Virus record (IMG/VR): IMGVR_UViG_3300044620_000273
Coordinates: 1 to 56,707 of that record
Length of the DNA stretch: 56,707 bases
Reading direction: 5' to 3' (one strand)
From: a virus
Below are positions 17,901 through 24,956 of the stretch, piece by piece. A program made the position numbers and the translations under genes. How positions within the stretch are numbered: the stretch's first letter is position 1; each line of letters starts with the position of its first letter. The notes under the pieces were generated by a model. That model had not been told where the DNA came from. It saw nothing but the letters and a program-made list of their open reading frames with translations, and searched no databases.

Positions 17901-18258
17901 CACTGCCGGTGAAATCCGCGCGACCAATAACGTCACGGCCTACTATTCGTCGGACGCGCGTCTCAAGGAGAACGTGCAGCCGATTGAAAACGCCCTCGAC
18001 ATCGTAACGACAGTCGGCGGCAAGACGTTCGACTGGACCGACGCATACATCGCAGAGCATGGCGGCGAAGACGAATACTTCGTCAAGAAGTCCGACTTCG
18101 GTGTCATCGCGCAGGACGTGGAGGCTGTGTTCCCGCTTGCTGTCCGCAAGCGCCCAGACGGCACGCTGGCCGTTGACTACGAGAGGCTGGTCGCCGTGGC
18201 ATTTGCTGCCATCAAAGAGCTAAAGGCGGAACTGGACGAGCTACGAGGAGCTAAATAA
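14980..18258 (+). CDS. Second tail fibre with C-terminal S74 chaperone
   Basis: A 1,092-residue fibre. The N-terminal 350 residues are distinct (TQVFGGSTIYPSDVSYLPLS...), probably the virion-anchoring part. The middle has many QGGTGAT/NGGTG...NLGAAASGANSDIT units shared in style with the first fibre, then an Ala/Thr/Asn low-complexity stretch. The C-terminus (about 989-1092) is Peptidase_S74: SDARLK with Ser991/Lys996, FGVIAQDVEAVFP, VDYERLVAVAFAAIKEL and a coiled-coil end. The family cuts itself at the serine after trimer folding. The two fibres probably give branched or dual receptor binding. Confidence 0.92.
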   Translation: MSTSFTQVFGGSTIYPSDVSYLPLSLSGDVTLEWPLEATTGNNVVARIIDVTPTGVYTIIMPDATKVGVGQTILFNNLGPSIVTVDTAAGNAILSMSAGEQWQIYLTDNTTVAGTWRVFRYGAATAQAQASALAGPGLVALGSTLAQNAEVVDFSSTPVTTTTGDRAKTFVWTGALGTLNLPTSVSATDGWFINLRNSGTGDLVVDPSGAEQINGASTLTLQPGDSASIVTDGIQWYTIGLGQQAVFAFDYTSVAVTTGTYTLSGSELNRIAYKFTGTLSGNVTVVVPATVQQYWINNQTTGAFTLSVRVSGSSSPVVVTQNTTGIYYSDGTDIITATTAAAFAGVVGISQGGTGATSAGSALTNLGGTGIGTAVFTASTTAAARSAIAAAASGANSDITSITGLTTALTVAQGGTGSTTAAGARSNLSAAQSGSNSDITALTASGGVQVGAPTGGAQGTGTINATGLFINGVGVGTGSGSVTSVGLTVPSFLSVTGSPITTSGTLAVSLSGTALPVANGGTGQTSYTDGQLLIGNSTGNTLTKATLTAGSGISITNGGGSITITSTAGGGTVTSVDASGGTTGLSFSGGPVTGSGTLTLGGTLAVTNGGTGGATASGARLNLGAAASGANSDITSLSGLSTPLSIAQGGTASSTAAGARSSLGAAASGANSDITALSGLTTALSIGQGGTASTTAGGARTNLGATAIGSSMFTLANPSAVTFPRFNADNTVSALDAASFRSAIGAGTSSTTGTVTSVGGTGSVNGITLTGTVTSSGNLTLGGTLSGVSLTTQVSGTLPVANGGTGATDAATARSNLSVPSATGSGASGTWSISINGNAATATSATTAGSATSATTAGSVTNAVTFNNTGGAAAGTTFNGSAARTIDYSTVGAPKADGTGASGTWGINISGNAATATSATTATSATTATTATNATNATNATNATNATTATTANALNTSNNYQVNSLGVGTAGSGTAGEIRATNNVTAYYSSDARLKENVQPIENALDIVTTVGGKTFDWTDAYIAEHGGEDEYFVKKSDFGVIAQDVEAVFPLAVRKRPDGTLAVDYERLVAVAFAAIKELKAELDELRGAK
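17735..17835 (+). repeat. Ala-Thr/Asn microrepeat tract in the second fibre
   Basis: Short tandem variants of ACAGCTACC, ACAACCGCT and GCGACGAAT encode repeating ATSATTATTATNATNAT sequence. It lies just before the last linker to the S74 domain. Such tracts may change length by slippage and tune shaft length. Confidence 0.8.
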
Positions 18259-18821
18259 TGACGCTCAACTCTTCAGGCCCAATCAGTCTGGGTGGCAGCA
18301 CGGCGGGGCAGTCCATCAACCTCGAACTGGGTAAATCCGCTACCGCCACGGTCTCGCTGAACGACACCGACGTCCGCACGCTGGCGGGCGTTGCGTCTGG
18401 CGCTATTGTCATGCCGACCAACTTCTACGGCAAGAGCAATGTCCTTATTACTTTCAGCGATTACGGCGTTTTCGCTGCGGGTTTTGGGTATTCCGAAGCA
18501 GCGTACGCAATTTTCGGTGCTGGTGCCGCCATCGGCCAAGTATATGAGGCGCTTAACGGTGGCTCTTATATGTATGTAGAACAGTGGTGCACACCAACCA
18601 GCCAAGGTGGAAACTACGAAGTTTACGCTAGTGTGACAGCCGGTTCGGTTACTGGCACGGTTAACTCTTGGGTAGCGACGACTGCCAACCCCGCTTGGCT
18701 CGTAGATATTTCTGGGTCAGGAAACTCTGCGTATGCCCAACTAGCCTTCCAAGTTCGCCGCACTGGCACTGCCACGGTGCTTGATACGTGGACCGTAGAC
18801 CTCAACGCGGAAGCTCTGTAA
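18258..18821 (+). CDS. Conserved virion protein next to second fibre
   Basis: A 187-residue protein coupled to the fibre by TAATG. The N-terminus (LNSSGPISLGGSTAGQSINLELG, then TVSLNDTDVRTLAGV and IVMPTNFYGKS) is a motif set common in phage tail proteins. The remaining 120 residues are beta-rich and aromatic with one Cys, with base use noticeably richer in A/T than the N-terminal part. That pattern suggests a conserved anchor plus an exchangeable outer domain. Likely tail-tip or fibre accessory. Confidence 0.7.
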   Translation: MTLNSSGPISLGGSTAGQSINLELGKSATATVSLNDTDVRTLAGVASGAIVMPTNFYGKSNVLITFSDYGVFAAGFGYSEAAYAIFGAGAAIGQVYEALNGGSYMYVEQWCTPTSQGGNYEVYASVTAGSVTGTVNSWVATTANPAWLVDISGSGNSAYAQLAFQVRRTGTATVLDTWTVDLNAEAL

Positions 18822-20596
18822 TGGCAGACAACGTCGTCCAGATCCGCTCTCTCCCCGGCATCAAGCGGGACGGCACCAAGTTCGAGGGTGACCAGTACGT
18901 TGACGGGCAGTGGGTCCGCTTTCAACGTGGCTTGCCTCGTAAGATGGGCGGCTATCGCTCGGTCAACAAGTTCCTGCGCGGCTTGCCCCGCACGCTCACG
19001 GAGTACACGCAGGATCTGCTGACCTATGTCCACGCCGGATCGGCTAACCTCGTCGAACGGTTCTACATTGACGGCACGTACAACACGAGCGTCATCAGCA
19101 ACCGCACGCCGACATCGAGCTTCACGGCCAACGACGGAAATCTCTGGCAGTTTGCCCTCGGCTATGATCTGACGAACGGCAACCAGCTTGTCGCGCAGGT
19201 CGCGCCGAACTTGAACTGCATCTGCAACAGCGACGGCGGCGAGCTCTTCGTCGGCGACCTTCTCGCCACGACCGCCTTGACGCGAGTTACGGCTGTTCCC
19301 GCAAATTTCAGCGCCACTGGCGGCGTCGTATCGCTGCCTCCCTACACTGTTGTTTTTGGCAATGACGGCTACGTTGCGTGGTCGGTTCCGAACGGACCTG
19401 ACGACTTCACCAGCTCCGGTGCGGGGAATGCCTATGTGACCGGCCAAAAGATTGTGCGCGGCATGCCGTTGCGCGGCGGCCCCGGTAACAGCCCCTCGGG
19501 CCTCTTGTGGTCCGCAGACAGCATTGTGCGTATGACATACATAGGCGGAACGCCAGTCTTCCAATTTGACACAATCAGCACCGAGAGCTCAATCCTGTCG
19601 GCGCAGTCGGTCATCGAGTATGACGGCGTCTTCTATTGGATTGGGACCGACCGCTTCCTGATGTTCAACGGCGTCGTGCGCGAGGTCCAGAACAATCTGA
19701 ACATCAACTTCTTTTTCGACAACCTGAACTATGCCCAGCGGCAGAAAGTGTTCGCGGTAAAGGTGCCACGCTTTGGCGAGATCTGGTGGTGCTTCCCGTT
19801 CGGCGACAGCCTCGAGCCGAACCACGCCGTTGTCTACAACGTGCGCGAAAACATCTGGTACGACACGCCGCTGCCCAACGGTGGTCGCGGCGCGGGCTTG
19901 TTCCCTGCCGTGTTCCGCAAGCCGCTCATGTCGGGCGTCGAGCAGCAGAATTACGAGGCCACTGCGGTCACAATCACGGCGGCAGGCACCGGATACGCCG
20001 TGGGCAACACCCTACTCGTCAGCGGCGGGATCGATGTCTTTCCGACTGAGCTGACTGTGACGACGGTCAACGGCAGCGGAGGTATTACCGGCATAACCAT
20101 CACCAACGCGGGCAGCTACACAACGCCGCCAACCAACCCTGTGTCGGTCACAGGCGGCGCAGGCTCTTCGGCCACGTTCACTTTGACCTTTGTCCAGCCC
20201 TACAAGTTCTGGGTGCATGAGGTCGGGACGGACGAGATTGACGGCACAGTGGTTAACCCAATCCTCTCCTACTTCGAGACGGGCGACATGTCGCTTCCAG
20301 TCCAGTCGCAGACCAACAAGGCCCTTCAAGTCCTTATGCTGGAACCTGACTTCGTGCAGTCTGGCGACATGACCGTGCAGGTCATGGGCCGCGCCAACGC
20401 TCGCGCGCCGGAAGTGAACGGCGAGCTCAAGACGATCTACGAAAACCCGCAAACGCCGCAAGAGCAGGTCATCTATTTTAAGGACCAGCGGCGCGAGATG
20501 CGCTTCCGTTTTACGAGTAATGCCATCGGCGGAAACTACGAGATGGGCCTTATTCTTGGGCACGTCCAGCCCGGCGACGGCACGGTCATCGGCTGA
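18821..20596 (+). CDS. Tail hub/nozzle candidate (P22 gp10-like)
   Basis: A 591-residue protein. ATG 18821 overlaps the upstream TAA. The start VVQIRSLPGIKRDGTKFEGDQYVDGQWVRFQRGLPRKMGGYR, followed by many beta strands (LWSADSIVRMTYIGGTPVFQF, YWIGTDRFLMFNG, WWCFPFGDS), is a widespread podophage structural family in the position of P22 gp10. Residues about 385-460 contain an inserted repeat-like beta domain (AAGTGYAVGNTLLVSGG, TNAGSYTTPPTNPVSVTGG). The hub assignment is inference from size, beta content and order. Confidence 0.6.
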   Translation: MADNVVQIRSLPGIKRDGTKFEGDQYVDGQWVRFQRGLPRKMGGYRSVNKFLRGLPRTLTEYTQDLLTYVHAGSANLVERFYIDGTYNTSVISNRTPTSSFTANDGNLWQFALGYDLTNGNQLVAQVAPNLNCICNSDGGELFVGDLLATTALTRVTAVPANFSATGGVVSLPPYTVVFGNDGYVAWSVPNGPDDFTSSGAGNAYVTGQKIVRGMPLRGGPGNSPSGLLWSADSIVRMTYIGGTPVFQFDTISTESSILSAQSVIEYDGVFYWIGTDRFLMFNGVVREVQNNLNINFFFDNLNYAQRQKVFAVKVPRFGEIWWCFPFGDSLEPNHAVVYNVRENIWYDTPLPNGGRGAGLFPAVFRKPLMSGVEQQNYEATAVTITAAGTGYAVGNTLLVSGGIDVFPTELTVTTVNGSGGITGITITNAGSYTTPPTNPVSVTGGAGSSATFTLTFVQPYKFWVHEVGTDEIDGTVVNPILSYFETGDMSLPVQSQTNKALQVLMLEPDFVQSGDMTVQVMGRANARAPEVNGELKTIYENPQTPQEQVIYFKDQRREMRFRFTSNAIGGNYEMGLILGHVQPGDGTVIG

Positions 20597-20832
20597 TGGC
20601 TATCAATCCCATCGGTATGTCATTGCTCGAATGGGCAGATGCTGTTATATTGACCACGAATGATGCTTGGGCGTTTGGGAAACTGGACGACGAAGCTGAT
20701 TGGCAACGATGGGCCACAGGGTTTGTACGCGCGTCTCCCTTTACGCAGCGCGCCCTGCCTGACCCCTTTCAATTTACGGACTGGCGCGAGTGGGCTATGC
20801 GGGTTTATCCAATGCTTGAGGAACAAAACTGA
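20596..20832 (+). CDS. Small conserved protein between tail genes
   Basis: A 78-residue protein rich in Trp (five residues; LLEWADAV, DEADWQRWATGFVR, FTDWREWAMRVY). It is linked to both neighbours by one-base TGATG overlaps. No membrane segment or known motif. Probably a minor tail or assembly protein; function unknown. Confidence 0.7.
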   Translation: MAINPIGMSLLEWADAVILTTNDAWAFGKLDDEADWQRWATGFVRASPFTQRALPDPFQFTDWREWAMRVYPMLEEQN

Positions 20833-23027
20833 TGTATATCCCCGGCTTCACCAACTATTTGGAAGCGTCCATACCTGAGTATGGCGCGGAACCAATCATG
20901 GATGCGCCCCAGCGTGCGCTGGTCGAGCCGATGACACAGGAGGCCGTCGCGCCTGCCGAAGTGCCCTTCGATATTAATAGTTTGGCTGGCTTGGATTTAA
21001 GCGGCCTGAACAGCCTGTACGGGATGAACTTCGGTTCTAACTTCGGCGGCGGTGGCGCTGGGGGCGGCATATACCAAGCCGATCCGAACCTACAATACAT
21101 CGGCGCACCAAAGTCTAACAAAGGCAACCCCACCTCGCGAACCGGCGGCAACACGTTCGCGGTGCGGGCTGACCAGCCGGTGCGCCTCGTTGACCATCGC
21201 ACCAACCAGATCGTGTTCGAGGGCACAGGCTTTGACGCCGCGCGCAAGGCAACTGAATTAGGTCAGGGCTTGACGAACCAGTTTGGTCGCAAAGCGAACT
21301 ACAGCATTCAAACCGCCGACCCGTCCGGTAACTACTCAACCGTTGCGTATGAGAAGAAGAACAAGAGCGTTCTCGGCAAGATTGGTGACGTAGTCGGCAC
21401 GGTGGCTCCTTTGGCATTAGGCTTCGTACCGGGCTTCGGCCAGCTTAGCCTTCTTGCAAAAATGGGCGCTGCCGCTGGCGCAGGTGGCTTAGGCGCTGCG
21501 CTCAAGGGCGACGACATCCTTAAAGGTGCCTTACTCAGCGGCGCTACTGCGGGCCTAGTAAGCGGCACGGGCCTTGATAAAGCGATTGGCGGTGCCCTGA
21601 GCAATGCTACCAAAGGCGTAGCACAAGGCGCGGCGCAGGGAGCCGCACAAGGTTTAAGCGATGACATCGTTGTCACCGCGCTTTCTCGGCTTGCCCAAGG
21701 CACAGGCGGCGCACTCGGCCAAGCGGCTCTATCGGAGGCAGGCAACGCCGCCTCGCGTGCGCTAAGTGGCTACAAAACGCCAGCCGAGCAGTTTGCGCAG
21801 CAGCCGCTGCCCGAGGCATTTCAGCCTCCAATAGACGACACTATTAACGTAATCGCAAACCGAGCGGCGTCCGCTGCGCCAAATTACGGCGGAGCACTAG
21901 CCAACACCCTCGGCCCTATAGCCACAGAGTTTCTACCGAAGGGTGCTTTGCCCGAACCTCTGCCGTCGGAACCAACCCCTGTAACGGAACCAACCCCTGT
22001 AGCGGAACCCGCGCCAGTGGACGACAGCATCGTTGTCAGCGGCAACAGGTTCGTATCTGGATCGGGATCACCGTTCGCAGCGGCGGTCCCTATCCCCGTA
22101 AACGCAATGCTTTCAGGCGCGTTGAGCGCCGCAGAGCCTGCGCCTGCGGAAAAGACAGCAGAAGAGATTGAAGCCGAAAAGAACCCGATTGTCGTCACAG
22201 CTCCGACAAACCTGTTGCCCGCTGACTTCGTCACCTCTGCCGCAGCAGCCGCAGCCGCCAACGCGGCAAACGGCATGGGTGACGCCCCCGACCGTGCGGA
22301 GATGACGGACGAGGAACTAGACACGTACATGAACTCCGACGCGGCGACTAAAGGCTTGTCCCTTTCGGACATCGCCGACTATCTGCGCCTCGGCAGCACA
22401 GGCGTTGGCCTAATCGGTGGTCTGATTGAGGGCGGCAAGGGCGGCTCCTCGGGCGTTCGCTATCCGGGCGGCGGCACGGGGACGCTCAACCCGCTGTTCT
22501 CAGCCAAGCTTCCTGCACCGAACATGCCCGGCGCGACTGGCAACTTCGCCGCTCGGCCACAGTCCGACTTTGCCGTAGTAAACGGCCAACCTCGTGACTG
22601 GACGCGGTACGGCTTCGGCCCCGAGGCGAGCTTCTTTAACTACGCGTCGCAGCCCGGCTCTGCGCCTGTCAGCGCGCCTATCACCACACCTATTCCAAAC
22701 GAGCCTAGCGCCCCTGCGATGTACGCCCCCGACGTCGACAACATGCGCTTCGCACGGGGCGGCTCGCCCAAGCGTAACGCATTTGCAGTCAGCGGCCCCG
22801 GCACTGGCCGCAGCGACGACATCCCTGCGGTGCTGTCCGACGGCGAGTATGTGATGGACGCGGAGACCGTGGCCCTGCTGGGCGACGGATCGAGCAAGGC
22901 GGGTGCCGAAGCTCTGGATCGGCTGCGCGTTAATTTGCGCAAGCATAAGGGACAAAAACTTGCTAAGGGCAAGTTCAGTGTAAATGCAAAACGGCCAGAG
23001 CGTTATCTGGTAGGAGGACGTATCTAA
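20832..23027 (+). CDS. Internal/ejection protein candidate with glycine-zipper region
   Basis: A 731-residue protein. Residues about 185-280 are hydrophobic and Gly/Ala-rich (LALGFVPGFGQLSLLAKMGAAAGAGG, GALLSGATAGLVSG, QGAAQGAAQG), suited to membrane insertion. Four copies of a D-D-x-I-V-V-like motif occur (DDIVVTALSR, DDTINVIANR, DDSIVVSGNR, NPIVVTAP). The C-terminus carries FARGG...GRSDDIPAVLSDGEYVMDAETVALLGDG and RLRVNLRKHKG, a tail seen on many phage virion proteins. It begins a block of five large genes, as in podoviruses that eject proteins before DNA. The role is inferred. Confidence 0.65.
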   Translation: MYIPGFTNYLEASIPEYGAEPIMDAPQRALVEPMTQEAVAPAEVPFDINSLAGLDLSGLNSLYGMNFGSNFGGGGAGGGIYQADPNLQYIGAPKSNKGNPTSRTGGNTFAVRADQPVRLVDHRTNQIVFEGTGFDAARKATELGQGLTNQFGRKANYSIQTADPSGNYSTVAYEKKNKSVLGKIGDVVGTVAPLALGFVPGFGQLSLLAKMGAAAGAGGLGAALKGDDILKGALLSGATAGLVSGTGLDKAIGGALSNATKGVAQGAAQGAAQGLSDDIVVTALSRLAQGTGGALGQAALSEAGNAASRALSGYKTPAEQFAQQPLPEAFQPPIDDTINVIANRAASAAPNYGGALANTLGPIATEFLPKGALPEPLPSEPTPVTEPTPVAEPAPVDDSIVVSGNRFVSGSGSPFAAAVPIPVNAMLSGALSAAEPAPAEKTAEEIEAEKNPIVVTAPTNLLPADFVTSAAAAAAANAANGMGDAPDRAEMTDEELDTYMNSDAATKGLSLSDIADYLRLGSTGVGLIGGLIEGGKGGSSGVRYPGGGTGTLNPLFSAKLPAPNMPGATGNFAARPQSDFAVVNGQPRDWTRYGFGPEASFFNYASQPGSAPVSAPITTPIPNEPSAPAMYAPDVDNMRFARGGSPKRNAFAVSGPGTGRSDDIPAVLSDGEYVMDAETVALLGDGSSKAGAEALDRLRVNLRKHKGQKLAKGKFSVNAKRPERYLVGGRI

Positions 23028-24100
23028 TGGCGCTCAGCGACTTCTTGAACAACGGCCAAATCCCCGCAGGATCTGCGGTCAAGTCTACGACCAGCCAGAC
23101 GGTGCTGCCCGAGTGGTACACCAACTACGCTATGCAGCTCTTGTCGAACCAGCAGGCTGTCCAGAACCGCCCATACGAGACGGCTCCGATGCCGCGCGTT
23201 GCGGAGTTTACACCGGGCCAGCAGCAGGGCTTCGGGATGACCAACACGGCGGCCAGCGCGTACCAGCCCGGTCTGACGGCGGCCACAGACGTGACCAAAG
23301 CGGCCCTCGCCGCTCCCGGCGCTCTGCCCACCGCGCAGCCATATGTGACGCAGGCAGGACAAAGCACAGTCGCCAACATCGGCCAGTACATGAACCCATA
23401 CACGGAGCAGGTCGTCAAGCGGATCGGTGAAGTGGGCCAACGCAACCTGACCGAGAACCTTCTTCCCGCTATCGAAGGCCGCTACATCCAATCAGGTCAA
23501 CTCGGCTTCGGCGCTCGTGAGGGTGCGGGAACGCCATCAGGAATGCTGACGGACACGGCACGCGCTCTCCGCGACACCAGCTCCGACATCCTCGGCAAGC
23601 AGACAGAAGCCCTTCGCAGCGGCTTCACTGAAGCTGCGGGTCTCTCTGCGGCTGATCTGGCGCGCATGGGCCAACTCGGCCAGATCGTCGGCGGCCTGCA
23701 AACTTCCGACCTCACACGCCTCCTTTCAGGCGGAGAGCAGCTCGGCGGTCTCGCCGCATCCGAACAGGCCCTCGGCCTCAAGGGCGCGCAGGCTGTCACG
23801 GGCGTCGGCGCAGAGCAGCAGGCTCTCAACCAGAAGAACCTTGACGTCGCCTACAGCGACTTCCTCAAGCAGCAGGGCTACCCGCAAGAGCAGATTGACA
23901 AGGCCCTCGGCACGTTCCGTGGTCTGGCGGGCGCAGCACCCGGCGCGACGATTGACGAGGGCATCGTTCCTAGCGGCGTGGACTATAAGGGCACGCCAAC
24001 GACTGCGGCGACAATCGCAGGCGCTCTGTCGGGCCTTGGCGGTGTACTGGCTGGCGCTAAGGAAGGCTCCGCCCTCAGCAAGTTGCTGGGCTTCGGCTAA
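23027..24100 (+). CDS. Internal virion protein candidate
   Basis: A 357-residue mostly helical protein rich in Ala/Gly/Gln. It starts MALSDFLNNGQIPAGSAVKS and contains EWYTNYAMQLLSNQQAVQNRPYE, PYVTQAGQSTVANIGQYMNPYTEQVVKRIGEVGQRNL and DFLKQQGYPQEQIDKALGTFRGLAG. This architecture is typical of uncultured podophage genes next to ejection proteins. The C-terminus is Gly/Ala-rich. One-base TAATG overlaps link both sides. Confidence 0.6.
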   Translation: MALSDFLNNGQIPAGSAVKSTTSQTVLPEWYTNYAMQLLSNQQAVQNRPYETAPMPRVAEFTPGQQQGFGMTNTAASAYQPGLTAATDVTKAALAAPGALPTAQPYVTQAGQSTVANIGQYMNPYTEQVVKRIGEVGQRNLTENLLPAIEGRYIQSGQLGFGAREGAGTPSGMLTDTARALRDTSSDILGKQTEALRSGFTEAAGLSAADLARMGQLGQIVGGLQTSDLTRLLSGGEQLGGLAASEQALGLKGAQAVTGVGAEQQALNQKNLDVAYSDFLKQQGYPQEQIDKALGTFRGLAGAAPGATIDEGIVPSGVDYKGTPTTAATIAGALSGLGGVLAGAKEGSALSKLLGFG

Positions 24101-24951
24101 TGGATAAAACTTTTATCACCCAGCAGAACTATGATGACTTGGTTGCGCAAGAAGGCCAAGAGGCGGCTGACCAGTTCATGCGCAAGTACGACCTTGCGGT
24201 CCGCCCGAACGAAGTTGAATTTAGGCCCGTTTCTGGTATGAGCGCCGGTGGAGAAGACGATATGGACCCCGAGGCAGATTTTGCTGTTGCAGATGAGGAC
24301 GCCGCAGACAACACAGGCGAAGAGGGATCGAGCCTTGCCGTTGCGGGCCCCAAGTCTGATACCTACACCGACTGGGAACAAGACCAACTTGCCTTCATGA
24401 AGAAGGCACAGGACCAACGGTTGAAGCAGTTCAATGACGCAAAGGCCTACATCGAGAAGAACTATCGCGGACCTAGCCTGTCCGAGCAGCTCTTCGCAAT
24501 GTCTCAGGCCTTTCTGAGCCCAACCAGCATGCCCGGCTTTAAGGGCACACTGGCGAACATCAGCCCTGTCTTCGGCCAGATTGCCAAAGCGCAGCGCACC
24601 GCTGAAGAGCAGCGCGCCGAGGCTCTCATGAAGCTTCAGCAGCAGTATCAGACGGGCGAGTTGGGCGCGGAAGGCGAGGCGCTCAAGAACCGTCTGGCCG
24701 TCATCAAAGCGCGCGCAGCCGCGAACAAGCCGCAGTATATCCGCACTGAAGATCCTGTGTCGGGCAAGGTCACTATCACGCCTGTTTTCCCGAATGGGCA
24801 ACAGGGTACCGCAGCGGGGAACGGCCCGACGCTTGAGAACACGCGGTACATCCGCAACCAAGCCGACATGATCAGGCTGCCGCCTGAAATCAGATACTTC
24901 ATCGCGGTGGACGACCCGAACCAGACACCACGCCCGATCCCCGGAAGGTAA
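24100..24951 (+). CDS. Internal virion protein candidate, helical
   Basis: A 283-residue protein with an acidic N-terminal third (GGEDDMDPEADFAVADEDAAD), then a charged helix (WEQDQLAFMKKAQDQRLKQFNDAKAYIEKNY). The conserved segment SLSEQLFAMSQAFLSPTSMPGFKGTLANI is followed by a long coiled coil. It lies in the ejection-protein block. No enzyme motif found. Confidence 0.6.
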   Translation: MDKTFITQQNYDDLVAQEGQEAADQFMRKYDLAVRPNEVEFRPVSGMSAGGEDDMDPEADFAVADEDAADNTGEEGSSLAVAGPKSDTYTDWEQDQLAFMKKAQDQRLKQFNDAKAYIEKNYRGPSLSEQLFAMSQAFLSPTSMPGFKGTLANISPVFGQIAKAQRTAEEQRAEALMKLQQQYQTGELGAEGEALKNRLAVIKARAAANKPQYIRTEDPVSGKVTITPVFPNGQQGTAAGNGPTLENTRYIRNQADMIRLPPEIRYFIAVDDPNQTPRPIPGR

Positions 24952-24956
24952 AAGCT

